Assembly: GCA_902729315.2 (NCBI GenBank)
Contig: LR746267.1
Span: 3,666,386 to 3,730,385 of the forward strand
Origin: Spirodela intermedia
Taxonomy: Eukaryota > Streptophyta > Magnoliopsida > Alismatales > Araceae
DNA: 64,000 nucleotides
Direction of reading: 5' to 3'
The first letter of the stretch is position 1. The number at the start of each line of letters is the position of its first letter. This document shows positions 48,140 to 59,466 of the stretch, one piece after another. The translations under genes were made by a program, and so were the position numbers. The notes under the pieces are model-generated. The model was not told the origin of the DNA. It was given only the letters and a program-made list of their open reading frames with translations, and searched no databases.

Positions 48140-49087
48140 ACGTCATTATCTTCTCTCTAAAGAATTCATCCTCTATTCTAATCATGAGGCTTTGAAATAC
48201 TTACATTCTCAATAGAAACTCAATCCTCGCCATGGTCGTTGGGTCGAATATATTCAATCTTATACCTTCGTTTTGAAGCACAAGAAGGGTGTAAAAAATC
48301 GCATAGTTGATGTGCTAAGTCGAAGATCCCATCTTTTGAATGTTATGAAGGTCAAAGTGATTGACTTTGAAGAATTACGATCTTCCTATGCCCAATGCCT
48401 TGACTTTTCACCCATTATTCACTCTCTAGTATAGGGACCCTCCTCAAACAAAAAAAACTACATTTTAAACGGCAGTTACCTTTTCTATAATCAATGCTTA
48501 TGTATCCCTTGTACTTCCCTTTGAGATTTCATTGGCTGGGAGATTCACGCATGAGGCTTGAGTGGTCATTTTGGTTGAGATAAGACTAGCATCCATCGAG
48601 CATCAGTTCCATTGGCCGTCTTTAAAATGGGACATAGCTAAGATCATATCTCAATGCTGAGTTTGCGCTTTAGTTAAACAGGTGAAGTATAATACTGGCC
48701 TTTACACCCCTCTTCATGTTCCACAAGGACCATGGGAAGATGTGAGCATTGATTTCGTTTTAGGCCTCCCACGTGCTCTTCAATATCATGATTCTATTAT
48801 GATCGTCATTGATTGTTTTTTAAAAATGTCATATTTCATAGCATGTTCTAAAACTTTTGATTCTTCTCGAGTTGCACAACTCTATTTCAATGATGTCGTT
48901 TGTCTCCATGATCTCCCAAAGAGTATTGTGTCTGATAGAGATATCTATTTTACTAGTTATTTTTGGAAAACACTTTGGCATCTTTTAGGTATCAACTTAA
49001 ACTTTCCACTGCCTTCCATCCCCAAATTGATGGTCAAATCAAAGTCATCAATTGTAGTTTAGGAAACCTTTTACGATCTTTGGTAGG

Positions 49088-50726
49088 TGATGTGACTCAG
49101 TCGTTGTATATTAAATCACGCAAATCTAAAATTTATAAAACTAGAAAATACAAATTTTCGATTATTTAGAAGTATTTCTGAATAAATATATCAATTATAA
49201 TTCAATAAAACTTCCAAAAATAGTGATAATTTTCCAGGTCGATCACAGGGATGTAATATAATACTTGGTAATTATTCAGAATTTTTTTCAATGAATACGA
49301 TTTTCTATTAATTTTATACTAGGAAATGAAAAGGAAATATATTTAAAATTCATGAAAAAGAAGGAAATAAGGGTGCTGACGTCAGGATGACATCAGCGCC
49401 CGGCGAATGCGAATCGGGCGGAAACAGAGTTCCGCTCGGCGATTCTTACGAAAGCGATTACAGACGATTTAGTTAATCAAATTAAGATCTGTAAAAGCCG
49501 GAAGAATCGTAATAGAACAAAGTATATTTTGGTAAATTAAAATCACAAAAAGTATCACTAAATGAAGCGTAAAGTAAGTTTGAAAGCAGGAAAACAGAGT
49601 TCCAGTGTCGCGATGGCGATGCGTCGGCGATGCACCGGAATCCTGAGCGTTCAGGAGGATCGTTGTGTAGTGTCCACGGCCTCGAAGGCTCTCTTTGGGC
49701 AAAGACGACGTAGGCAATCTCTAGATCTTCTCGCGAAGTTTAGAAATTAATGAAATGGGTCGCCGAGTCGTCTCTGGCGGCTGTCACCCGGCGGAGCGGA
49801 AAAATGGTGACTTTGCGGCTCTCCAGCAGCTGTCACCCGACGGAGAGGAGCTGGATGGAGGTGGGGCGCGTGTCAGGAAGCTTCATCCTCAGGTCCGCGT
49901 AGCAAGAGGAGGCTCTTCATCGCATCTGGTACGCTCTTAGGAGGTGGCGACTTGTCTCTCGGCGGATCGTCCTCTTCCCGACGACGGCTTGTTCGTCGAT
50001 CAATCAGAGATGATTTACTCGATGGATTCGCGATCCTTTTATCGCGAATCGTTCAGAAATTTTAGTAGCAATGCTCTGCGAATCGCGTTGACGAAATTTT
50101 CGTCGATGATCCAACGATTCTGGTTGCTTAATCCTTCACCGGCGATCTGCAGGAAAGTCGCGATAATGAGATAAAAATATATAAATTTTGACTCTAGGAG
50201 GATTCGAACCCGCGCCGGTTGTCCGTCCCTTCTGAGGAAGGTGTGACGCGGGTTTAGTCCCACATCAGTTGTGCGCTGATTTTTCAGGTGAATATATAGT
50301 GATGTTAACTTTCTAAACAAAGTCCTTTCTCTCGCATGTACGACCACTCCTTGCCCCACAGCCGGCTAGCCACTGGTGACGTGGAAGGGGAGTGGCGCAC
50401 ACGTGCCCCTATCGGCCCAAGCCACTCGAGCCCTTGCTCGCGGCTACTCTCCGACTGAGCTTCCGACCCACTTGTGGGCCCGGCTGACCGACGGGTCCCT
50501 CCCTCATTTTGTCTTATTTTTATTTCTTTTTCTTCATTTATCTCAAAAGCAAGACTGTAAAAATCATATAAATTCATGTAAAATCACATAATTACCCAAA
50601 AATTCACATTAATTAACTGAAAATCACTTTTCACACTTTAACACAAATATAAGTCTATTTATCATGAGTTAAGGCTAAAACTATATTATTTACTAATTAT
50701 TAACTCATGATAATGAAGACTTATCA
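49088..50726 (-). mobile_element. Solo LTR of the Athila-type family (copy 8), short subfamily
   Basis: It is 1639 bp with ends TGATGTGACTCAG and ACTTATCA and the perfect duplication GTAGG at 49083-49087 and 50727-50731. It interrupts the chromovirus integrase between LGNLLRSLVGD and the continuation at 50727. It is among the youngest by similarity to copies 2, 6 and 9. Confidence 0.93.
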
Positions 50727-51670
50727 GTAGGGGATCACATGAAATCTTAGGACTTCATCATTCCACATGCGGAGTTTGCCTATAACACCTTTATCAACTG
50801 TGCCACTAGTAAGAGTCCTTTCAAATTATATATGGTTACCCTCTATGAAAGCCTACCAACCTCTTTCTTATGTCTAAGCATGTTAGGATCTCAGATGATG
50901 CCGAGTCATTTGTTAAACATATTAAGACTTTGCATGAGGAAATACATCATCACATCACGAGTAGTAATGCATCATATAAACAAGCTGTCGATTCACATCG
51001 TTGTTTTCTCACCTTTGAAGAAGGGAACTTTGTGATGGTGAGAATCAGGCCAAAGAGATTTCCTCCTGAGAGTGCTACTAAACTTGATGCGTGTAGTGCT
51101 GGACTGTTTTCAATCCTCAATGAGTTGGGGAAAATGCCTATGTCGTTGGTATACCCTCCATGTGGGGATAAACTCCACCTTCAACAACTCAGATTTGGTT
51201 TTATATAAAGCTCCACCCAACACTAATAGCTCACCTTTACCTATGACTTTACCGGATAGTGAGTTTGCCTCGTCTACTCCCCCATCCCCTCTCCCGATAG
51301 GCATGAACACATCGAGAAAATATTGGATGAGATCATCAGCGTCACCGAGAGTGACATGGAATGCAAATTTCTTGTTCATTGGCAGGGACGATCCTCTTTA
51401 AATGACTCATGGATCATGGAAGCGGACTTGGCAAACATGAGACCTGATTTGTTGGAACCACTAGAGTTTTCTCAACCCCATTTGACAGAGTCGAGTTTTG
51501 CTAACCCCAGGGGAATTGGTGGGGCATGGAGCCTAGCCCCAACATCGGCGACCACGATGTCATTAGACTCCACACACCTCCTCCGGAGACCCCACAAATT
51601 ATCAAGGCCACTCCACGTAGCCGCCGGCAGACCCGAGCGTTGGATCCAAACTTCTATTACTATTAGGATT

Positions 51671-52620
51671 TACCCATATTTAATTTCCTTTTATTTACTT
51701 TAGGTTTTAATCCTCTCTCTCCTCCTGAGGCCTATAAATAGGCTTACGGTTTCTATTGAACGACGGTTTTGATCTTCATAAGAATTTTCTTATACGAGAG
51801 ATCATGCCCTAAGGGATCCATGTGACCACTGCAGCTTTTAACCACTGCCGTCTTGTGGCCCCCCCTTACCCACCCCGTGGTCAATCCTCTTTGTCGTCGC
51901 CGGCAGGTCTCTCTGTCAGTGCTCGCGTGCCCGACGACTTACCGATCAGCATCCCTTGGAGCGCTGGCAACGCGCCGCGTACAAGCCTCCCGCGGGCACT
52001 CACGCGTCCCGTGGATCCTGCCCAAGCGCTCGTGCGTCCTGCGCCTGGCGGACGCGCCACGGTGACTCGCCCTGCACACCAGCCTTCCGCCCTGCACGTC
52101 GACCGTGCACACCCTGCGCGCCCTGCTCCGTCCAGCATCGGATTTAGGTTTCGGGGCGCTGCCCCCCGAACTCCACAAGGGGGCGGCTTCCCACCTTGAC
52201 CCCCCCGCCAACTAACCGCGTAGTTGGATCCGCGATGGGGTCGTCCTCCTCTGCTCTACCATCGACGTCAACATTGCGGCGTGCAAACGCCGAAAGTCCC
52301 CTCTCAACTCTCTCTGGTGATCATGTGTTTTGATTTCATCCCGTCTTTCCTCATACATGTCCCACGGCCATCGAATTCAGCCGTGTGGGCTCGAGATCAG
52401 CCGAGTGGGCTGTGATTTCCTTGTTTGGAGGCCGACTAAGATTTTAAAACGTGGAACTTTGTTTTATCACGGTGACCTGAGACAGTCCTCCCGCCCTCGA
52501 TCGAGGAATGAAACAGTCTTCTCACCTCATCACAGTCGGTTTTCAAAGGTTCGGATCCAATTGTGTGCGAGTTTCATGACTTGTTATTTACCCGTTGTGT
52601 TCTTGTTCTCTCATACTCTC

Positions 52621-52656
<36 letters not shown>

Positions 52657-53790
52657 TCTCTCTATCCTGCCATGACGAGCATTCTCCTCCCATTACAACC
52701 TCTTCTATCACCACCCGCATGGTCTTCGTCCTCAAGCCTACAAACAGCGGCGCCTCCGGAGACGGAGCAGAACTCAACTAACCCATTTCTTACGCAAGTT
52801 TTCCTGTCCTTCTCCAGGTTTCATTTCCTGCTGGACTGCCTCCACTCGCCGGAGAATGATGGGAGGTGGCGGCCGGCTGCTCCCGCAAGAGGAGAGGCGA
52901 CCTCGAGAGGGCAAGGACGCCTCACTACTTCCAGCGCTCCGTCCTCTGCCCCTTCCTCTGCGCTACGCTCCTCTGCCGCACCATCGGTTCATAACCCTCC
53001 CTCCTTCCCTTGCCGCTTCACTTCGCCGCATGGCCGCAGTGCGGGGCGGCACAGGGCTCTGTGTTCGCGGCCATCTGAATCCTTGACCATGAATGACGTC
53101 AAAGTGCCTTCTCTCTCTACCCCCTCTCTCCTCGATGACGTCGTCGGAACGGTGCTGCCCTCCGCTCTGCTTATTCCCTACTCATGGAAGTACAGCCATT
53201 GCCACTACCACTCCAACACCTACAACATCGACCTCCACGAGGTGTGGTTGCCCAAGGCTGATCTCCTTCGATCGGAGAATGAACTCCTTCAGTCGGGTCG
53301 TCGGCCGGCTATCTCGTCTTCAACATCGAGACCTGCTTCTGCTACCCTTCACCAGCTCCTATGATTCCTACGGTCCCCATCTTCAACAACCGCGAGAGGA
53401 CCCAGGTGATAGTCTGGGACAAGGGCGTTGCTGTTGATGTATATTTATATGTCTATATATTCTTGGGACCGCATGTACAATCAGATTAAGACCCCATGTC
53501 TGTTCTTCTTTGGTTCTGTCTCTTATTTTGTTGTTTATGCACGCCAAGGCTATTTTATTCAGACGGATGGGCTCCCTCTCGCTCCCGACCCTCCGCCGGA
53601 GACCGGGCCTGGCCTCGAGGACGTCGCTGTTCCGCAGCCGCCTCTCCTCCCTGCCAACCTGTCCAGTCCGGTGTACGTAACACAAAGAGGCCAACAGTAA
53701 TAGGAAGAGAATTGAGACAACTTTTTTACTTCCAGTATCGGGCTTCAATAAGCGGCCCCTTTTTTATTTCCTATTACAATTTAAGATAAC
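51671..53790. other. GC-rich stretch with unidentified open frames
   Basis: The first part has a TATA-like CCTATAAATAGGC at about 51729-51741 just after the chromovirus stop and may be its 3' LTR, but I found no second copy to compare. Next, 51840-52330 is GC-rich with a 'ggggcgctgcccccc' motif. From 52330 to 53364 one plus frame stays open for 344 codons across a CT run (52624-52654); its end includes [20 protein letters not shown]. In the next frame (about 53310-53430) a cleaner-looking stretch reads [16 protein letters not shown]. That could be a broken gene or chance in GC-rich DNA. I do not recognise a family. Confidence 0.35.
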
Positions 53791-56700
53791 TAGAGCTCAG
53801 AGAAAAGTCATGAAAATGGTCCTCCAGTTTGAGCAAGGCGGATCAGGCCTGGGAAGCTTCACTCCCATTGCAGTTGACAAAGGGCCTAGTGGCGGGACCG
53901 GGCAGCGAGGAGGTCAACATCAGACATTATTGCAGGGATAAGGGTTGCAAAGTTTGGGGGGTCAAGGAGGCTAATCTATTTGAGGAGGACTGGAACTGTG
54001 GGCAAGAATTCAATTGGACTACAACTGGAAGGATGTGGTAGGTAGTAAATGGTCAAGGCTAAATAGGGAAGGGATAATCGCAAGGGAAAATACCCACGCT
54101 AAGATCCTCACTGGGTCGAGTAGACAAGCGAAAGCATAGCGAATTTTCTCTGTCTCACAATTGCTAGTATGAAAAGCGTGTGAACTTGAGTAAACCCACC
54201 ATAATAACACAACGTTTACATTGGCTTGGTTGTACGCCGAGCTACTCCACTTATGAAGTCCGTCCTTGAGCATTTCCACTAACGTCTTGCTCTACACAAG
54301 ATGGCAGTCATAACTACAAACTTAGGAGGAACAAGAAAAGAGGGATGGTACTAGAGAGAATCATACAAAATTTAGCCCTACTCATTCAAATATCATGGTG
54401 AAATTTCAATGTAGAGAGTGCATAAAAATAAAATGAGCCAATAATAGGGATCATAGTATCTAAGGAGCTACCAATATGGGGGTGGTAGTGGTGCTTGATT
54501 GGATGTGGGAAGGGGGAGCTGGAGGGAAGTATGGGAGGATTCCCATTGGTCAAACTACGAGAGGATCTTATACATCTAAGCCCACAGCCAGGTCAAGCCT
54601 AATGCAGAAAGAAGGATAAACTAGTTTAATTCAAAGATGAGTGGTAACAATAGATGTGGCAGACCCAACTTGGGAGGAGCGGATGCAAAGATAGGTGAAG
54701 ATGACCGGTGAGAAGAGACCTGAAGGTTGGCTGGTGTGTACAAGTTGCCTCAAATATACCCAAACAAGGGCAGTCAAATGTACCTGGGTGGACATGAACA
54801 CCTACATGCAATGGCCTACAAGTGTGGAGGCCTGTTGGCAGGTGTTGGCGCTATAGACAATTTACCAGGGTACATAGAAGTGTGCGGGCTGATGCTAGAT
54901 GATAAAGACATGGAAGTGTCAAAGGTGACGGTGAGTGTGGATGCAAAGTGCACAGGCACCAATGAGCGAACAAGCAAGTGCGCAGTGATCCATAAGTATG
55001 TGCACCAAAATGCAAGTGGATGGCATGCATAGACCATATGGCAGCTATCCGAGTATGACCCAAAGGGGAGGGGTCTAGGGCCTCTTATCCAAGCTGGATT
55101 AGAGCCTCATGTCCTCATTCTTTGTGAGAGGCATCAGTCGCTAATGAGCTCAATTATTTATCCATTTTGTAACCTACAATTGTGGATTACAAGTCTAGCA
55201 AGGAGTTGTGATAAAATGGTAGAGTTAGTGCGGTGAATAAAAGTTTGGCTTTAGATAAATAATGAGACAGAAAAAACATCAAAGTTTGTGCCTAAATTTG
55301 AGATTACTGTGGAGAAACTTGAATGGGAAAATCTTGATCTCTAAGACACAAGTTGCTAAGATGATCTTATTATGATAATGATACCACCTAGTGATGCCAT
55401 GTCAAGGTTGTGTATAAGGTTGTAACCAGAAGTGTGTACATCTTAGTGGAAATCATATTAGAAATATCTCAAAAAATCTTCAAGATGGACAACCTCTATG
55501 AGGACTAAGTATAGTGAACATTTGAAGATTTAGAGACTAATGGTTACTAGGATTACAAGTATATATTCAAATTTACTATTGAAAGCTTAAAAATCTCCAA
55601 ATAGCCTTTCTAAAATTTCCTCTTCATTGGTCAGGAAACATTTAATTTCTTTTATTTAGTTGATTTAAAATTCTTACCAAAGGTTAACAACTATGATTCT
55701 ATTAGCACTTTGTTATCAAAAAGACAAACTTTTTATACTAGTTTTCCCTTTTCCTAACTATTTCTAGTCCCATAGGGAACTTACCTCTAGTATTCACTTA
55801 TTTTCTTAGGAATACATCCTGATTCACAAGATCATCCATCCAAACAACTCAAGTTTATCTCCTTAGAGACCCAGGTCATCTTGGGTCAATTATGACTACT
55901 AGCACTATGTGATTTTGTCCAGTATGCTCTCTGTTCATGAAATAGTTACATCAGATTGAGCTGATGAAAAAGATGTAGTATTCTCATGCTTTGTTTATGA
56001 GTGCAGTGCATAGAACTTGATGGTAAACATTGAATCTTTGTGTCATACATTTATGTTTCGATTAAGAACTCTTCTGTCTTAAGTAAACCTTTATATTCGA
56101 CTAGTTCCTATTTTATCAAAATTTTAAAGTTCAAAATTCTTTGCATAAACTTACTATTTTTCGAAATATCTAGTAATGATGATTGGATTTTCTAATTTTC
56201 AAATCTCTTTATTTTCAAAGCCATTTCAATTCAGATTTGCACTAGAGCTTTGTAACTTCAGATCCATATCATAAAATTTAACTTCTTCTTTTGTCCACAT
56301 AATCAGTTAACATGTCACTATCAAGATGGTCTCTTTGAATCTTAAATATCTGATCCTTTTTCTCATTTTCTCACTGACTTAATGCATGTGATATTCTAGA
56401 AAAATCTTCTAACATCACTTTGAAATAATAAACAATACATGATATAGTTAGATCATCATATAATCAACGATTAACTATTTTTCATATTTTTCATTAACTT
56501 TTATTATATAACTATATATTTAACCTTGTTTTAAATATATGATTCTTCAGCTAATTTTTAATCCTTAAGTATTCATAAGGTATATAATCACTAAATCTCA
56601 AAGATTAACACCTTGGATTTAATTTTTAGTAATAATCTCAAAATCATTTGATAAAAAACTGAGATAATATTTTTTTGAATATATTAAATATTTTAAATAT

Positions 56701-57281
56701 ATAAATGACACATAAAGAAATATAAATATTAAATCATCACTTAACACTAAAGTTTTACATATAATGATTCAAACCGAGTATCAACAAACTTGTGTGAGTG
56801 TTAACACTTGTATTTTTTAAATTTCGTAATAGTCAATGTGTTAACATTTTTATTGAAATCTTGGTGATTTGGTTCGACTTCAAGCCTTGATTCATATAAA
56901 ACACCTAAAATATCAATACACTATTTCCTAAGTGTAAGCATTGATCTATTTTGGATCAACATGAATTAAGACTTGGAAAAAAAATAAAAATATATTTTTT
57001 GGTCATTTTAGTAATTCTCATATTGATTCATATAAAAATAAATGAGTCATTATATTGTATACACTATAATATGGTCTTTCCTAATATTCCATAAACTATG
57101 GAACTTGTATACTATTAAGTGCTAGAGGGGATAGATAAAGATTGAGGTAAAGGCAGCTGGTTCTCTCTCTAAATTTCTATGGAGAAGATCATCAAATCAA
57201 AGATCACATTTTCTTGTCGATGGCAAATAAACTAGTCCTCTAGATTTGTCTCATGAAAGAGAAGACATGGGGAGTGTTGGG

Positions 57282-57327
<46 letters not shown>

Positions 57328-57626
57328 TGTTGTGAACTAGGGCTCAAACACTCATATATAGATTATTGAAGTACTAGTATTATACTCAATGCTTGTATTC
57401 CACATTAATTTGTATGCACTAAGATGTGTGACTCATCATATTAGTTGTTACCTTGTAAATTTCATGTATTGAACCTTTAAGCTCGATATACTAAATCATT
57501 AATCCAACTCTCAATAGAATTTCTAAGTAAACAGTCATTATATACTATGCTGATTTTTATCTTTTTAACTTATGAAATTATATATGCTTTGCTCTTTTAC
57601 AAAATAATTTAAATGTATTCAAGATA
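53791..57626. other. Intergenic, no gene recognised
   Basis: It is moderately GC-balanced to about 55100, then AT-rich. A frame of 101 codons at 54727-55032 has no recognisable motif. A (GA)n run lies at 57285-57321. No LTR ends or coding remnants were found. Confidence 0.5.
57285..57321. repeat. (GA)n microsatellite
   Basis: It is a pure GA run of about 18 units in AT-rich DNA. Confidence 0.95.
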
Positions 57627-59262
57627 TGATAAGTCTTCATTATCATGAGTTAATAATTAGTAAATAATATAGTTTTAGCCTTAACTCGTGATAAATAGAC
57701 TTATATTTGTGTTAAAGTGTGAAAAGTGGTTTTCAGTTGATTAATGTGATTTTTTAGGTAATTATGTGATTTTATACGAATTTATATGATTTTTACAGTC
57801 TTACTTTTAAGATAAATGAAGAAAAAGAAATAAAATATTGCAAAATGGGGGGGACCCGCCGGCCAGCCGGGCCCGCAAGCGGGTTGGAAGCTCAGTCGGG
57901 GAGTAGCTGCGAGCAGGGGCTCGAGCGGCTTGGACCGATAGGGGCACGTGTGCGCCACTCCCCTTCCACGTCACCGGTGGCCAGCCGGCTGTGGGGCAAG
58001 GAGTGATTGTACATGCAAGAGAAGGGACTTTGCTTAAAAAGCTAATATTACTATATATTCGCTTGAAAAATCGGCGCACAACTAATGTGGGACTAAACCT
58101 GCGTCACACCTTCCTCAGAAGGGACGGACAACCGGCGCGGGTTCGAATCCTCCCAGAGTCAAAATTCATATATTTTTATCTGATTATCGCAACTTTCCTG
58201 CAGATCGTCGGTGAAGGATTAAGCAACCAGAATCGCTAGATCATCGGCGAAAATCTCGTCAACGCGATTCGCGGAGCATTGCTACTAAAATTGCTGAATG
58301 ATTCATGATAAAAGGATTGCGAATCCATCGAGTAAATCATCTCCGATTGATCGACGAACAAGCCGTCGTCGGGAAGAGGACGATCCGCCAGGAGACGAGT
58401 CGCCACCTCCTGAGAGCATACCAGATGCGATGAAGAGCCTCCTCTTGCTGCGCGGACCTGAGGATGAAGCTCCCTGACACGCGCCCCACCTCCATCCAGC
58501 TCCTCTCCGTCGGGTGACAGCCGCCGGAGAGCCGCAAAGTCGCCGTTTTTCCGCTCTGTCGGGTGACAGCCGCCGAAGACGACTCGGCGGCCCATTTCAT
58601 TAATTTCTAGACTTCGCGAGAAGATCTAGAGATTGCCCACGTCGTCTTTGCCCAAGGAGAGCCTTCGAGGCTGTGGACACTGCACGACGATCCTCCCGAA
58701 CGCTCAGGATTCTGGTGCATCGCCGACGCATCGCCATCGCGACGCCGGAACTCTGTTTTCCTGCTTTCAAACTTACTTTACGCTTCATTTAGTGATACTT
58801 TTTGTGATTTTAATTTACCAAAATATACTTTGTTCTATTACGATTCTTTCGGCTTTTACAGATCTTAATTTGATTAACTAAATCGTCTATAATCGCTTTC
58901 GTAAGAATCGTCGGGCGGAACTCTGTTTCTGCCCGATTCGCGTTCGCCGGGTGATGACGTCATCTCAATGTCCGCACCCTTATTTCCTTCTTTTTCGTGA
59001 ATTTTAAATATATTTCCTTTTTATTTCCTAGTATAAAATTAATAGAAAATCGTATTCATTGAGACAAATTCTGAATAATTACCAAATATTATATTACATC
59101 CCTGTGATCGACCTGGAAAATTACCGCTATTTTTGGAAGTTTTATTGAATTATAATTGATATATTTATTCAGAAATACTTCTAAATATCTGAAAATTCGT
59201 ATTTTCTAGTTTTATAAATTTTAGATTTGCGTGATTTAATATACAACGACTGAGTCACGTCA
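57627..59262 (+). repeat. 5' LTR of the Athila-type element (copy 9, short subfamily)
   Basis: It starts TGATAAGTCTTC and ends GAGTCACGTCA. A TATA-like CTATATATTCG is at 58051-58061, about 425 bp in. Downstream is a B-box-like GGGTTCGAATCC at 58139-58150 and a TGACGTCA palindrome near 58955. The antisense strand has frames at 58236-58595 and 58600-58788. Copy 6 and, reversed, copies 2 and 8 are the closest relatives. Confidence 0.93.
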
Positions 59263-59267
59263 AATTT

Positions 59268-59286
59268 TGGCACCGTTGCCGGGGAT
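59268..59286 (+). other. Primer binding site, tRNA-Asp type
   Basis: TGGCACCGTTGCCGGGGAT follows the LTR after five bases. It matches the complement of the plant tRNA-Asp 3' end at all but one position (A for G at base 5). This primer is typical of Athila elements. Confidence 0.85.
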
Positions 59287-59466
59287 GTATTGCATAATAT
59301 TTAGTATTTTTCTGTTTTTCTCTTAGAGTACACAAAAAGAAATTAACTCTTGTTTTATTTTCTTTTTGCTGATTTTTTATTAGAAAAAGGAAACGAAAAG
59401 AAGCAAGGCAAGGACTGGAGCATCCTGAAGGAGGGTAACAGTTACTAAATTTTTCCCTCAAATTTA

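Larger units (their letters stand above)
36415..51670 (+). mobile_element. Old Ty3/gypsy chromovirus, fragmented by at least six later insertions
   Basis: Pieces in order on the plus strand begin with gag (38860-38970 METNPAHHHDMSNHVANMDT; 39270-39420 DLKDYLDWEFKLNSYFKWYD; 39614-40012). Protease follows at 42010-42300 (IVDSGSCINAMS, then SSIILGRP). RT is at 42500-43330 with VIYFDDILIYNKSKEEHL at about 43110-43160, and the RNase H start is FEVACDVL at about 43550. RNase H resumes at 46540-46664 (GIGGV, DKEFY) and at 48140-48330 (YSNHEALKYLHSQ). Integrase is at 48680-49085 (GPWEDVSIDFVLGLP, IVSDRDIYFTS) and again from 50727 (PHAEFAYN). The chromodomain is at 51323-51460 (FLVHWQGRSSLNDSWI). Many stops and shifts show it is dead. 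The ends of its own LTRs were not found. Confidence 0.85.

Noticed and set aside
54727-55032. A 101-codon plus frame with a matching antisense frame
   Set aside because: There are no recognisable motifs, neighbouring exons or splice logic; it is consistent with chance.
58120-58160. tRNA gene at the GGGTTCGAATCC motif
   Set aside because: No acceptor stem, D-arm or anticodon arm can be drawn upstream; only the T-arm-like part exists.
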